64,000 bases of DNA, taken from Sambucus nigra (Eukaryota; Streptophyta; Magnoliopsida; Dipsacales; Adoxaceae). Made by a program: the position numbers and the translations under genes. The DNA is taken from positions 693,237,702 to 693,301,701 of the forward strand of contig OX422208.1 of NCBI GenBank assembly GCA_949130495.1, read 5' to 3'. Shown one piece after another: positions 33,685 to 45,186 of the stretch (the stretch's first letter is position 1; each line of letters begins with the position of its first letter). Below the pieces are notes generated by a model. That model saw only the letters and a program-made list of their open reading frames with translations. It was not told the DNA's origin and made no database searches.

Positions 33685-35604
33685 TTTACTCAAAATGGAA
33701 AAAAGAAAATGGAGCCATCTAGAAAGACATCATCCAATGACATACTGATACATACGAAACCAAAAATGATTCGAAAAGGGTCTGGAGGCTAAGTTACGAA
33801 ATTGGAAGGTGTTAGGTACCCATTCCTCCCTTATGGTCCCGTGATATGTGTATATGTAGTGGAGATAGGAATCATCGACTTGTATCATGTAAGAGATAAA
33901 GTGAGTCATCCGTAGGAATGTTCTCAAAAGTAATATTAGAAAAATAGGATTTACACGATTATCCTAGCGTTGATCAATATAAGGGGATGATAACGCATGA
34001 GGGATAATACGCTATAATACGCTACTAAGAACAAATATATGTATATAGAGAATCTAAGAGAGTTATGATTAAATAATATATGAAAAATAAAATAAAAAAA
34101 GAGTAAGAAAAGGACTCGCGTCTCGAGTTTTACCCTGAGATTTCTACATAGCCTATAGAGGCATCAAAGTCCACGTATTTCGTATGCAAAAATGAGGGGT
34201 GGGATTAATCCCATAAATCCAATCGGGGACTTCTATTATATGTGTGTGTGTGTAAAAAATTGTTTTAGTTATGAGAAAAGTGTGACAATTCCCGTTTGGA
34301 ATTTATGAGCAAACCCTATTTTTCTTATTTTTTGGGTTTTATTTATATGAAAATAAGAAATGTGCAATAATACTAGATAAAAAGTATATTAGGATATGTG
34401 AGATGAGAGAATAAAAGTACTAAGTAATAAAATAGATTAATGTGAATTTAGGAGAATTCAAGGAGAAAGTGGAGAAAGTGGGACCTTCTTGAAGATCTTG
34501 AGCTTGATCTTGGATATTAGAGAGCAGCCCTTGCACTTGGGTGATGATGGAGGGTATTTGATTCACCAAGTTTTATGAAAAAGGTGATGAAAGGTGAAGG
34601 TTGGAAAGGGATTTGGATGTGGAAATCATGCTAACTTCGAGAGGGGTTTTCTGAGCTTGCTGAGAGTGATAGGTTTCAGATCTTCCTCCTCCTTGAAATG
34701 AGGTTAGCCTCTCCTTTTTACAGGCCCAGGGATTTACCGATCGGTATATCCCTCGTCCTGCCCATCGGCTGGTGTGTTTAGGCACACTGTCGATAGGCAG
34801 GACTTGGAACCTGTCGTTTAACAGTCTCTTTAAAGTTCCTTCAAAAAATCGATCATATAACGCGAACCATTGATCCGAATCATGCACGGGGTGAATCGTT
34901 GGAAAGGTACTTTAGAGAACTTCAAAATTATTTTGGACTGCTCTCAGGTTCAGGAGTTGACTTTGGGTCAAATGTGGCTCAGAAGCGTTCAACGATCCTT
35001 TGGACGGGGTATTATCGAACGCAAACAAATCGTTCGTTTGCATGGTAAGTCAGAATCGCGCATGGGGTGAACCGTTGGAATGTTTAGGAGATGTACTTCG
35101 ATATTACAAAGAGTTTGACTTGGTTCGGGGAGTTGAATTTGGTCAACCGGGTCCTGTAAGCATTCAGTGACCTTTCATAGTAAAATGGATTGTTCGTCCG
35201 TACCGTAAGTCAGAATTGCACATGGGTTGACCGTTGAAAAGGGGTTTCAGTGCCCTTTAATGATTCATTCAGTCTCGGTCGAGCTAAAGAGTTGACTTTT
35301 GCCAAATGGAGTCTCGGAGCGTTCGATGACCTCCCGATCAAGTTTTGGGGGAAAATGGGTCATTCGTCCGCATCATAAGTCAGAATCGCACACGGGGTGG
35401 ACCGTTGGAAAGGGGTTTTAATGCCCTTCTATGATTCATTCAGTCTCATTCAAGTTGAAGAGTTTAACTTTTGGTTAAATAGAGCCTGGGAGCACCCGAA
35501 GGCCTTTAGGTTAGTACGCAGGAGGTGACTTATGTTTGAAATGATGAAGGGAGGTGCTAAGGAACTTAAGAGAAGTTAGGGGGTATTAGAATGGGGTGTC
35601 TACA
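33685..35604 (-). repeat. LTR-C, TAT-A family in opposite orientation
   Basis: On the minus strand it starts TGTAGACACCCC (35604) after a TTGAGGGGCTT polypurine tract and ends near 33685. It aligns inverted with LTR-A and LTR-B. Repeated blocks of GTTCAACGAT/CACGGGGTGAACCGTTGGAA type at 34890-35460 are successive diverged copies, about 170 bp apart, inside the LTR. Confidence 0.82.
34711..34830 (-). promoter_or_regulatory. LTR-C promoter region with inverted motifs
   Basis: On the minus strand GTCGATAGGCAGG-like and CCGATGGGCAGG motifs (about 34735-34825) stand upstream of a weak TATA-like TGTAAAAAGG (34712-34721), matching the layout of LTR-A and LTR-B. Confidence 0.5.
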
Positions 35605-35689
35605 AAGCCCCTCAATGGGTGTGTTTGGAACAAACGATAGCCATCAAATGACACCACATGATGCCTTTGAAAGAGGATGACCAGAGGGT

Positions 35690-36478
35690 TGAGGTCGATT
35701 CTGAGGACCTAAGGATGAGGATGATAGATTCTATGGGTGGAAGCCAATTCTGAGGGATTAAAGATGGGGGTGACCGATTCTGCGGGTCGAAGCCAATTAT
35801 GAGGGTTTAGGGGTGAGGGTGATCAATTCTGTGGGTCGAAAATAATTATGAGGGCTTAGGGGTGAGGGTGACCGATTCTGTGGGCTGAAGCCAATTCTGA
35901 GGGCTTAGTTATGAGATGACCAATTCTGCGGGCTTAAGTTGAGATGAGAAATTCTGTGGGTCGAAGCCAATTTTGTAGGCTTAAGTTGAGATGACAAATT
36001 CTACGGGTCGAAGACAATTTTGCGGGCTTAAATTGAGATGACCAATTCTACGGGTCAAAGCTAATTCTACGGGCTTAAATTGAGATGACCAATTCTACGG
36101 GTCGAAGCCAATTCTGCGGGCTGAAGTTTATGACGACTAATTATGTGGGCTTAAATTGAGATGACCAATTCTGCGGGTCGAAGCCAATTCTACGGGCTTA
36201 AAGATGAGATGACCAATTCTGAGGGGTCGAAGCCAATTCTGAGGGCTTAAGTTGAGATGACCAATTCTGAGGGTCGAAGACAATTTTGTGGGCCTAAATC
36301 AAGATGACCAATTCTGTGGGTCAATGCCAATTCTGCGGGCTTAAGTTTAAAATGACCAATTCTGCGGGCTTAAAGATGAGATAACCAGTTCTGTGGGTCG
36401 AAGCCAATTCTACGGGCTTAAGTTGAGATGGCCAATTCTACGGGTCGAAGCCAATTCTGTGGGCTTAAGTGTGATGTT
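35690..36478 (-). repeat. 47-bp tandem array in TAT-C 3' UTR
   Basis: About 16 diverged copies of a roughly 47-bp unit (plus strand GACCAATTCTGCGGGTCGAA, then GCCAATTCTGAGGGCTTAAG, then TTGAGAT), some lacking half a unit. Reverse-complemented it matches the 48-bp array of TAT-A (AGAATTG twice per unit, CTTAAG junction). It stands next to the start of LTR-C as the TAT-A array does to LTR-B. Confidence 0.9.
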
Positions 36479-37221
36479 CTCGGGAAACTCTATTGGGAAA
36501 ATTACCTTGTGATTTTGATTCGAGCTAGGGAGATGATTTGATGGGGAAATCCTCGTTTATTATGGAGACTTTATTAGGGGAACAACCACTTTGATGCTGG
36601 GGAAGTGATTGAGTGGTCCTAGGTTTGGACGTATTTCTTGGGAAAATTTGACACCGTAGGGGAATAGGAGATGATCTTGAAGTTTTGGATACTTTAGAGG
36701 TACTGTGGGGATGTTTCCTGGGAGATATTCACTTGGATTTTGAGAGTTTCGCTAGGGAAATAGGGGTTTCTCTTGACAAAGTGTGAAATTTTCTTGGTGA
36801 AAATGTTTTAAATCTTTTTCGGGATTTTAGGGAATTTTTTGAAGATTTTACAGGGTTTTCTAGTATTTTTTGGGAGTTTCTGTACGGAAACCCCCCAGTT
36901 TGAGAGCACCATAAAAATTTACAAACTGTTAGACTTAGGCTTAAAAATATGCCGTCAATGGGTGAAAATGAAAAATAGCAACAAAACAGCCCCGTAAGAG
37001 GTATGGACACTTCGCATAGAACCAATGTACCCATAAGAATTGACTGCGTAATCACGGGACCCCCAGTTTGAGAGCATAACCACAATTTACAAAATGTTAG
37101 ACTTTTACGAGACAAATGTAACCCATAGGAATCGACCACGTAGTCATCCAGGGTCACTCGTAGAAACAAACCAATTAGACTCTTGGTTCGAGGACAAAAT
37201 GATTTTTCTTTATTATTAAAA
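36479..37221 (-). other. TAT-C 3' untranslated region
   Basis: A block of about 45 bp (CCCCCAGTTTGAGAGCA then ATTTACAAA.TGTTAGACTT) occurs at 36892-36936 and again at 37060-37108, showing a segmental duplication of about 168 bp. The 166-codon minus-strand frame at 36729-37229 spans both copies and has no recognised motif; I treat it as chance. Confidence 0.5.
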
Positions 37222-37589
37222 ATAGTCATGAATTGGGACTGTGGATATTTTTTATTTTAAAATAAAACAAGTTACGGATTAGGACCGTGACCATTTTATT
37301 TTACAGAAAACATGGTAATGGTCAAAATCCGTGACCATGTTTTTTTTAATAAATCTGGTCACGAATTTGGGCCGTGACCATGTTTTGTGGGCACAAAATA
37401 GTGGGTCGCATATTTGTACCGTGACCAAGTCCATGACCATCCTAGGTCATGAGAAATAGTGGTGGTCATGGATTTGGGTCGTGTCCACCAAAAATGGTCG
37501 AGCCCAAATTGGTCACAGACCAAATTCGTGACCCACCACCAATGGTCACGGATATGGGTCATGACCATGCGTAGTATTTTATGTAATGA
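37222..37589. mobile_element. Possible CACTA-like DNA transposon end
   Basis: The stretch is packed with direct and inverted copies of GGTCACGG/CCGTGACC-type motifs (for example GGTCACGAATTTGGGCCGTG at 37358-37377), a pattern like subterminal repeats of plant CACTA elements. The right edge TTTTATGTAATG (37578-37589) resembles the terminal ...TGTAGTG of such elements. No matching CACTA left end or 3-bp duplication was found, so this is at best a fragment. Confidence 0.35.
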
Positions 37590-39060
37590 GAAGCTTCATA
37601 CATAGAGAGTCCACTTCTTGAATTCGTCAAACAATTGGTTAGTTGCCTTGTCGGTGAAATCCTTATTGGTGGGTCTTTCTTCCCCATTAAATTCAATAAT
37701 GAAATCTGCCAGTACATGGCCCTTTATTACACTCATTGGCTGATAGTGGATGTCGAACCTTATAAGTTCCATTTACCATTTTAACATTTGTCCAGATAGA
37801 TCGACTTTTCTGAGGACTGCCTTAATTAGGAAAGAAGTGATAACTACAACTGAGTGAGCATAAAAGTAATGCTTCAATTTTCATGAAGTAACAACTAGAG
37901 AATAGGCTACCTTCTCATGGATAAAGTTGAATTTCTCGATGTTAATGAGCGTCTTGATTACATAATAAATAGGATATTGGTGCCCCTCCTTCTCGCACAT
38001 CAAAGTCGAGATAATTGCATGACTACACACCATGAGATACAAATAAACTGAATCCATTGAATTTGGGAACACGAGAAGAGATGGTCAGCTTAGGTAGGTT
38101 TTGATTTCATCGAGTGCCTTTGATCATTAATCATTCCAGGTTAATATTTTATCTTTCTTCAACTACTAAAAGGACGGTCGACACTTCTCGAAAGATTTAG
38201 AGATGAAACAGTTGAGTCCATCTAACATTATCATTACCTTTAGTATATCACAAAGCATCTTTAGAGACTAACATTGTTAATTGCCTCGATCTGGTCGAGG
38301 CTTGCTTCGATCTCCCTTTGGATGATTATATACCCCAAGGAACTTCCTAGATTGAAACTTAAAACAACACTTGGTTGTGTTGATCTTCATCGTATAGTAT
38401 CTTAGTACCTCAAATGTCTTCGCTAAGTCCTACTGGTGGTTGACATTATACTTGTTTTTTTGAATCATATCGTTTATGTAAATTTATATGGTGTTACTCA
38501 ACTGATCCTTCAACATCTTGGTGACCATTTGTTGCTACTTATCTCTTACATTCTTGAGACTAAGGGGAGTGACTTTGTAACAATACAAACCAAGCGTGGT
38601 AATGAATGAGGATTTGTATTGATCGAGCCTTAACATAGGAATATGATGGTACCCTAAGTACGCATTCAAGAAACTCATTCATTCATGATTGTCTTTTGTA
38701 ATGACCAATTGAGAAAAATTCGGTAAAGGAAAGTTTTCATTGGAGTTAGGCTGGTTGATATTAGTGAAATCCATACACAGTCTTCACTTCCTATTACTCT
38801 TTTTTATGACTATTGGTTTTAAGAGACATTTGGATAATTGGACTTATTTCATATACCTTGTCTCTATAAGTTTCTTCACTTCTTCCTCCATAGCCTTTAC
38901 CCTTTTTAGAGCAGTTATGTGAGCCTTTTGAGTGATCGGTAGGAATATTTGGTCCACGTAAATTCGATGGAACTTGACTTTGGGATCAATCCTGGGCATG
39001 TAGTAAGGCTACCAAGAAAAAAAAATGATTCTTTTTAAGGAGAGAAATCAGTTCCTCTCT
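37590..39060 (-). pseudogene. TAT-C pol remnant: reverse transcriptase and RNase H
   Basis: Minus-strand blocks from high to low coordinate: VKAMEEEVKKLIET (about 38880), MDFTNINQ (about 38770), YCYKVTPLSLKNV, a mutated catalytic box YIND in place of YVDD (about 38466-38477), then RNase H blocks MCEKEGHQYPIYY (about 37990), KVDLSGQMLKW, FDIHYQP and VLADFIIEF (about 37680-37830). The second Asp-box position is Asn, so it is inactive, and stops are frequent. Same family as TAT-A judged by its LTR and array. Confidence 0.75.
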
Positions 39061-39299
39061 TTCTTGTTTGGTGAGTGAGTTCTAATTAGAAATTTCCTTT
39101 TTGGATGTGAATCATAGAACACTACTTCATGCAATGATTTAATAACCCTACCTTGTTTTTTCCACCCCTAGTCTGCCATACTTTAGTTTTTATTTGGATG
39201 GTATGACCCATACTTGTTAGTAACAACGGTGACCTGTATCTCCTTTTTCTTCTCCCACTTAGTCCTGATTATGGCGATAAATTAGTTCCAAGCAACAAC

Positions 39300-39893
39300 C
39301 TAATTTCCCCTAATCTCTGTTTTTCCCCAGTCGGTAATGCATTTGATCTTTTGGTGATAAGTGGAAGGGATAACTTGCATAGCGTGTAGACATCGTCTTC
39401 CAAGGATAGCATTGTACAGAGAATTAATGTCCATGACTAGATATTCAATTAATTTTGGGATATTCCTAGTTCGGACGAAGAGATCCACCTTCCTTAGTGG
39501 CAAGGTTATCTTTGCAACAAAGCCTACCAAAGGGAAGGTCGCTTGCTTCAAATCCTCCATCTTCAGATTAAATTAGTTGCACAACTTCAGATATATAACC
39601 TTCGAAGAGCTTCCCTGATTAACTAGTAACTTATCCACATCCCAGCTTATAATCCTGAGTGTGATTAATAGGGCATCATGATGCAGGATTCTAACTCCGA
39701 TCAGGTCATCCTCTCTAAAGACTATGTGATTGTTATATTTAATGTCTTCCAGACATCTATTCTTACATGCCTGACTCTTAGCGCGATTGATCCGGAAGGC
39801 TTCCATCAACATTGTGACTTTCTTTAACTCCATTCGAATAGTGTTGCCTTGAATATTTTTTGGGCATGAAGCACTGTGGAAGACTAAACACAT
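39300..39893 (-). pseudogene. TAT-C aspartic protease
   Basis: Two minus-strand frames. 39573-39893 carries the upstream part (EDDLIGVRILHHDALLITL, then LLVNQGSSSKVIY where the family has a DNGSS-like active site, so the catalytic Asp is Asn). 39300-39560 carries the downstream part (LVMDINSLYNAILGR.CLHAMQ, STYHQKIKC). A frame break separates them. Confidence 0.75.
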
Positions 39894-39990
39894 GTGACTT
39901 ACTTACTCATCTTCCTGAACATTATTAGTTAAATTGTTTTAAACCATGTTTAAGCCATAAGAAATGACTGTAAACTCGTGTCCTATCCCT

Positions 39991-40480
39991 CTAGGACATT
40001 ATCGGGCTTTTGTTCAGATCAATGATGGATTTAGTGCCCTTGTTATTCATGCAATCACTCATATAGACAACCTTGGTTAATTCTTCCAAATGGAACTTCA
40101 AGGCCTTGCAGTTATCCATTTTGTGCCTGTTCTCTTTGCGATACGTGTAATTAAGTGCATTATTTCTCTTCGTTGGGCCTTCCCCCATTTTCTTTGGCCA
40201 CATAAGTAATTGTTGATACTTGATTTTACTTAACATCTTGTATATTTATTCCTTGAAAATGGTGTTTATAACCTGAAAATCCTTGGCCGAATTTGTCTTG
40301 TCTCCATTCTTCGGTCCTCTATTTTTCTTCTTACTTCCTCTCTTGGGGGCATATCCTTAATTTTCACAATATTATTCTATTTCTTTGTTGGTAAATTCAC
40401 TTCAACTATCACTCCCTATATGCTGGAGGGTAACTCCCTTTTCATTTTGAACACATTTATAAAAAATTACAAAGATGTTA
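39991..40480 (-). pseudogene. TAT-C gag C-terminal remnant
   Basis: Minus-strand reading has KYQQLLMWPKK, then a degraded knuckle (YRKENRHKMDNCKALKFHLEE) whose first Cys is lost; this is the Tat Gag pattern just before protease. An upstream Lys-rich piece (RGSKKKNRGPK, about 40330) belongs to the same domain. The rest of gag, the PBS and the 5' LTR are missing; homology ends near 40480. Confidence 0.65.
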
Positions 40481-40489
40481 TATGTTTAA

Positions 40490-40730
40490 TAATTATTAGA
40501 TAAAAAAACACCCAAAAAAATAAAGATTAATCATCAACAATGATAAATGCATATACCTTGTTGTTTATGCTAGCAACATGATTTGGATCAAATAAATCAA
40601 GATGGATGAGTTCAAGAGGTCTACTGGAGGTTATATACACTTTCCTTTTTTGTAGTAAGAGTAGCAAAACCCCGACAATTTTTATTGAATAAAATGATAG
40701 AGAGCCTCTCCTATGTGGCATTGTTAAACA
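40490..40730 (-). pseudogene. Ty1/copia pol scrap: pre-integrase and integrase start
   Basis: Minus strand: KRKVYITSSRPLELIHLDLF, then ASINNKVYAFIIVDD. This is the conserved junction of GAG-pre-integrase and the integrase core with the first catalytic Asp (HLDLF). It is only about 80 codons, with no LTR nearby, and is unrelated to the Ty3/gypsy remnants on either side. Confidence 0.75.
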
Positions 40731-40847
40731 CTAAGGAGAACTTAAAGCAAATGAAACTTGGAAATTTATACTATGCCCATTACATCAAAGTGAGAAAATT
40801 AGAAAATTAAAATAATCTAACATTTGGGAGACCTTGTCTGTCTAGAT

Positions 40848-41222
40848 TTAAGAGATCGTTAAAAAGAATAAGGAGAACAATAAAGACTGAAGAATCTTAG
40901 ACAAACCACTAGAGGGATAAATGTTGGCTAGACTATCAACCATTATGTTATTCTGGCACCGAATATGGATAATGGAATATTGATTTGAGCATAACAAAGA
41001 TGAAATTTCCAGAATGCATACTTTATTTTTCCATAGAGGTTTCCAAATATCTTTAACCATTTTTACTAAATCCAAATAATCGGATTCAACACACAAATTT
41101 TCAATACTAAGATTCTTACATAATAGAAGACCTCCCTTGAGCGCCATAACCTCTGCCATAAAACTAACATTATGACCAATGTGCGAATAAAAAGATGAAA
41201 TAAATAAACTATCATGCCTCTA
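40848..41222 (-). pseudogene. Plant LINE-type RNase H fragment
   Basis: A 103-codon minus-strand frame (from 41159) preceded in frame by SSFYSHIGHN. It reads MAEVMALKGGLLL...NLCVESDYLDLVKMV and ends IIHIRCQNNIMVDSLANI. This is the RNase H domain found at the C-terminus of plant non-LTR retrotransposon ORF2 and related proteins: Glu of AE, Asp of ESD, and a last acidic Asp near VDSLA. It is cut at 41227 by Tekay-2. Confidence 0.7.
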
Positions 41223-42394
41223 ATAATTGTAACACCCCGTGTTTTTGACGATTTAAATAATTAAGTGATTAATTATTATTATGAGAAATAATGTGCGATT
41301 AATTATTAATGTTGGATTAATTAAATTAAAATATGAGAAATTAATTTGTTATTAATCCGAATTAAAAATAATTATTAACTAGCGTGCCAAGGGTTAATAC
41401 TTATTGTTGAGAATTTTTGAATATTACTGTGTGATATGTAATATGGAGTTATGTTATTTGATAAATTGTCGGAAGTGAGAAGTACGGTGGTTTGGTAATT
41501 TAAGTCTGACACGCGTGTGAGTCATGTCGGGACTAATTGAATAGAATTAAAAGAGAATTTAATTTTATTAACTCGTATGGTCATTTCAAGTGCGACATTG
41601 AGTCTGGAAGGGTCGAGATAGTCAGAATTGTATACTCGGGTGTTTAGTTTGGGTCCCGGGGCGATTTTAGGCCTAACCGGCGTCCCAAGAGGGCATTATG
41701 GTAAATTGTATTTATGGGTTTAATTAATGGACCAAAATTGGGATTTATTATATCAACTAAGGAAAGTCCTTTATGGTGGGGAGACACATAATGAAAAGAA
41801 TGGCCATGGAGGGTGTGAGAGAGAACCAAATTTCAAGAGAGAAGACTCATTTGGCATCACCTTGCACAACCGTGATCACCTACGCGTAGATCGAGAAGAG
41901 AGGAACGCTTATATACAAACATCACCAAGGGATCAGACCGTCATATTCGAGGCAACTGTTTATTACTTGATTTATTTAGCAATAATCATACTCATGTTAG
42001 TATAGATGAATTTAATCCTTGATTTACAAGTTAATTGGGTGAAAATTGGAGGATAAATGATGATTAGAGGTTGGGATAATTAGTTGTTAATATTTTGTCA
42101 TGAATGTAGAGGATGAACTACGGAATTTGAATTATATATTGATGAACAAATCTGGGTTGATTAGGTTCTTTAATCGAAATTTTGGGAACTAGGGTTCATG
42201 TGAATTAATTTGGGGGTTTTATATATTTATTGTGATTTAGGATGAATTAATGATCCTAGGAGATTAGGAATGATTTATAACATGTTAGGTGTTGATGGGT
42301 ATTGATGATGAGTTGTCGGGAATTGAATCTTAGAGGTTTTTAGGTTCAAAAATGGTGAAAAACGCAGAATTCCGGGGAAGAAGACAAGCAGTGA

Positions 42395-42515
42395 AATCTC
42401 GCGCGATCTCGTGCGATGTCGTTCGAGCGAGAATGCATCTCGCTCGAAGTCGCTCGAATGACACATGGAAGTCGTTCAAATGACAACCTTTCTGGTTCGA
42501 GCGATAGAGGGAATT
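42395..42515. promoter_or_regulatory. Palindrome-like cluster in Tekay-2 LTR1
   Basis: GTCGTTCGAGCGAG, GTCGCTCGAATGAC and GTCGTTCAAATGAC occur with CTCGCGCGATCTCG within 120 bp, about 1.2 kb into the LTR, the same relative position as the cluster in Tekay-1. Repeated in LTR2 at 57213-57330. I could not locate a convincing TATA box next to it. Confidence 0.55.
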
Positions 42516-42816
42516 TTTGGGGATTTTTCTCAAAGTCTAGTTTTGAGGTTGCCGCTTTATTGGAGTGAGAGAAACTGCCAAATAGTAAATGTAAATAAAA
42601 TGGAATTTCGAGAAAGTATGTGAGAATAAATACTTTAATTATTTCGGTATAGAGATTGAGTATACCTTGGAGACTACGAGAAATATAGTAATCTAAATAT
42701 TTATACTGTACGTAGAGATGATATTAAAATATGTATGAAGAGTATATATGTAGGTTGGACAAATACCTATAATTAATAATAGGATGTGTGTATGCCTTTT
42801 ATGTGATATTATTGTA

Positions 42817-43180
42817 AGAGCACTAATGGGTGATAACCCGGGGGTGCAAGAACCTTAAAGTTAAGAGCACTAATGAGTGATAACTCGAGGGTGCATAAAC
42901 TCTATTGATAAGTTTACTAATGGGTGATAACCCGGGGGTACAAGGATGATTATTGTTAGGCGCACTAATGGGTGATAACCTGGGGGTGCTGGATTAATAT
43001 TGATAGGTGCATTAATGGGTGCTAACCCGGGAATGCAATATTCTATGGTTAGGTGCCCTAATGGGTGATAACCCGGGGGTGCTGAATTATTATTGATAGG
43101 TGAATTAATGGGTGATAACTCGGGGATGCATGATTTTCTGCATATGTGCACTAATGGGACTTAACTGGGGGTGCAGGATT
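42817..43180 (+). repeat. 46-50 bp tandem array in Tekay-2 LTR1
   Basis: About eight copies of a unit centred on GCACTAATGGGTGATAACCC then GGGGGTGC. The same array stands in LTR2 at 57634-57997. It opens a repetitive Pro-rich minus-strand frame in both LTRs, which is not a gene. Confidence 0.88.
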
Positions 43181-43208
43181 AGTGCATATATATGTATAGG
43201 GATGATGT

Positions 43209-43211
<3 letters not shown>

Positions 43212-43252
<41 letters not shown>
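43212..43252. repeat. AT microsatellite in LTR1
   Basis: About 20 AT units. The matching site in LTR2 (58028-58045) has only about nine. Confidence 0.95.
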
Positions 43253-43254
<2 letters not shown>

Positions 43255-43308
43255 ACTTGTGAATATTGCTACAGTGTGAAATTAGTAGACTTGGTAATAA
43301 TAATAATC

Positions 43309-43313
43309 ATACG
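43309..43313. other. Target site duplication ATACG, left copy
   Basis: ATACG before TAT-NA is repeated at 51101-51105. LTR2 shows the empty site, with one ATACG followed by TTGCACC. Confidence 0.95.
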
Positions 43314-43976
43314 TGATGATACGAGAAATTGGCCACGAGGCGTTCTCCTACCAGCAACTCAAGAGTCAAGTGTGTAATAAACAAGTAAAGAAAATAAATA
43401 GAGAGAAGACAAGATATAGAGTGGTTCGGCCCCCAAAATGGGCCTACGTCCACTGTGTTGCTCCATTCTCATTATGTGCGTTGCATTGTACAATATTATC
43501 ATGCCTAAAGAGGCGTACAAGTATGAGAATAAGGGTGAATACATGGCAGTATTGGAGATCCCGGTGAGCCCGGGAGGTGGCTGTGATGTAGATTGTGTCT
43601 CCAAGAGGTATGTTGAGGTTGTGTAGAGAGAATATGTATTGTAGATCCTGCCCCGGATGGGTATGGAATCGATCCCCCTTACCTTCTAGGTGTGGTCCTC
43701 TATTTATGAGGAAATGCCTTGAGTCACATGCCCTGAGCACGTGGCATATACCAAGTCTGCAACATTTGTGGATGAGTGTGGTGCCGCACACCATATGGTG
43801 GAGTTCCACGGCCTATAATGGACAGGGCCACACCTTGTGCCATCTGGTCCTGAAAGGATCACACCGAGTGAGTTATGGCTGCGCCCTGAGTGAGGTTTGG
43901 CCGCGGCCTGTATGACCTAAGGCCTGCGAACTGAGAAGAATACATTCCGCGACAGGGTGCTATATTTGTACTATCA
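43314..43976 (-). repeat. 3' LTR of TAT-NA (663 bp)
   Basis: TGATGATACGAG...TTTGTACTATCA in plus coordinates. It matches 50438-51100 with about 38 mismatches. Overlapping long frames inside it are present in both LTRs and show no motif. Confidence 0.93.
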
Positions 43977-43995
43977 ATAAGCCCCCAAGCCGTAG
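43977..43995 (-). other. Polypurine tract of TAT-NA
   Basis: The minus strand reads GGCTTGGGGGCTTAT immediately before the 3' LTR start. Confidence 0.7.
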
Positions 43996-45186
43996 TGCCA
44001 AGGGAGATCAATTGGGACTGCGACTCAGTAACCTAGGTGCTACGGTGCTTCCAAAGCGACGATTCGTCTTCCGCGCTCTTTTATATAAATTGTTTCTGGC
44101 CGTGGACTTCATTACGTTTACAAAATTTTTGAGAGCACATCGAGAGCGAAACTCTGCACTTTCTCTCTTGCATATTCTGGTAACCTTCCGAGGCGGTGTG
44201 CAGCGGATCAAGGTGGTCTGAAGCTGATCATTGCAAGCTTCTCATTTCTAGGTGACTTTTCAACCACGATACTCTTGTAAAAGCCTTTGAAATTTACAAT
44301 TTTCTTCCCTTTTGATATGATTTTGCTTTTTTTTGATTCATTTGCTAGAAATCTAGGGTTTTGTTTGTGCGTTTTGTCCATTCCCACGTATGCTACATAT
44401 AAAATACATACATCTGTTCTTGGTGTTCATAATCGAACTCTTCGTATTCTGTGAGTTTGATCCTAAAAATTATTAGAATTTAGATAATCAACTATTTAGG
44501 ATATATTCCGCAGCATGATAGGATTTTGATACCCATTCCCGTGAATTGGTATGGTCCTTCTACGTCATACCGTGCCAAATGGCCGCGGTCCCTCAAATTA
44601 TCATCCGCGGCATCAAATCACCATCATTGTAGTCTCGAGCATCCTTCAAACTTCCATGAACCCAAGACACATCCATGTTAAATAACTGTAATTGCTAGTA
44701 GATCGAATTGACTCTGAAAATTTAGGAATGGCCGTGGCAAGGAATCCCTTAAAGCAATTCTATCTTCTTACCGCGACAGCTTATGTTCCACTAATATGGA
44801 TGTGGTTGCGGCTAGTTGGGACAGTACGATCCCATAAGTAATAGAGCTTGCCCATTAATAACTGTTAGGGAAATAATGACGGATGCATTTTTAATACTTA
44901 AAAATACCCTTATGCGTCTTCTTGAAGTCTTTTCCAAACCATATTGGCTGCGGCGCCTAACTACAAACTCTGCTTTTTAGATACTGCTACATCCATATGA
45001 GCTTTGACCCAGATGAGTTCCTGAGTCTTTTGGGCAAAGCATTTTGGGACCTCTCCCCTCAAGCTTACTTTTGTGCCCCCTTTAAGATCAAAAGTGCCTT
45101 GCAAACTAAAAGATTGCCCAAACTGCGTGATAATCGACTCATACTCCGTGAACTCTGCATCTGGGAAGGATTTCTAATCTTCGTCG
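43996..45186. other. TAT-NA region between 3' LTR and antisense ORF
   Basis: No supported gene. On the plus strand it would hold the promoter and leader of the antisense ORF. An open frame at 44997-45236 overlaps the ORF start in another frame and is not conserved-looking. Confidence 0.45.

Larger units (their letters stand above)
41228..43313 (+). repeat. LTR1 of Tekay-2, part before the TAT-NA insertion
   Basis: Starts TGTAACACCCCG and aligns with 56046-58105. It contains a GTCGTTCGAGCGAG-type motif cluster at 42395-42515, a 46-50 bp tandem array at 42817-43180 and an AT microsatellite at 43212-43252. Confidence 0.9.

Noticed and set aside
36729..37229. 166-codon minus-strand frame
   Set aside because: It spans a 168-bp segmental duplication in an untranslated region. 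No domain is recognised, and its composition is like its surroundings.
42870..43151. Pro-rich minus-strand frames repeated at 57687-57968
   Set aside because: Read-through of the LTR tandem array, present twice because the LTR is present twice.
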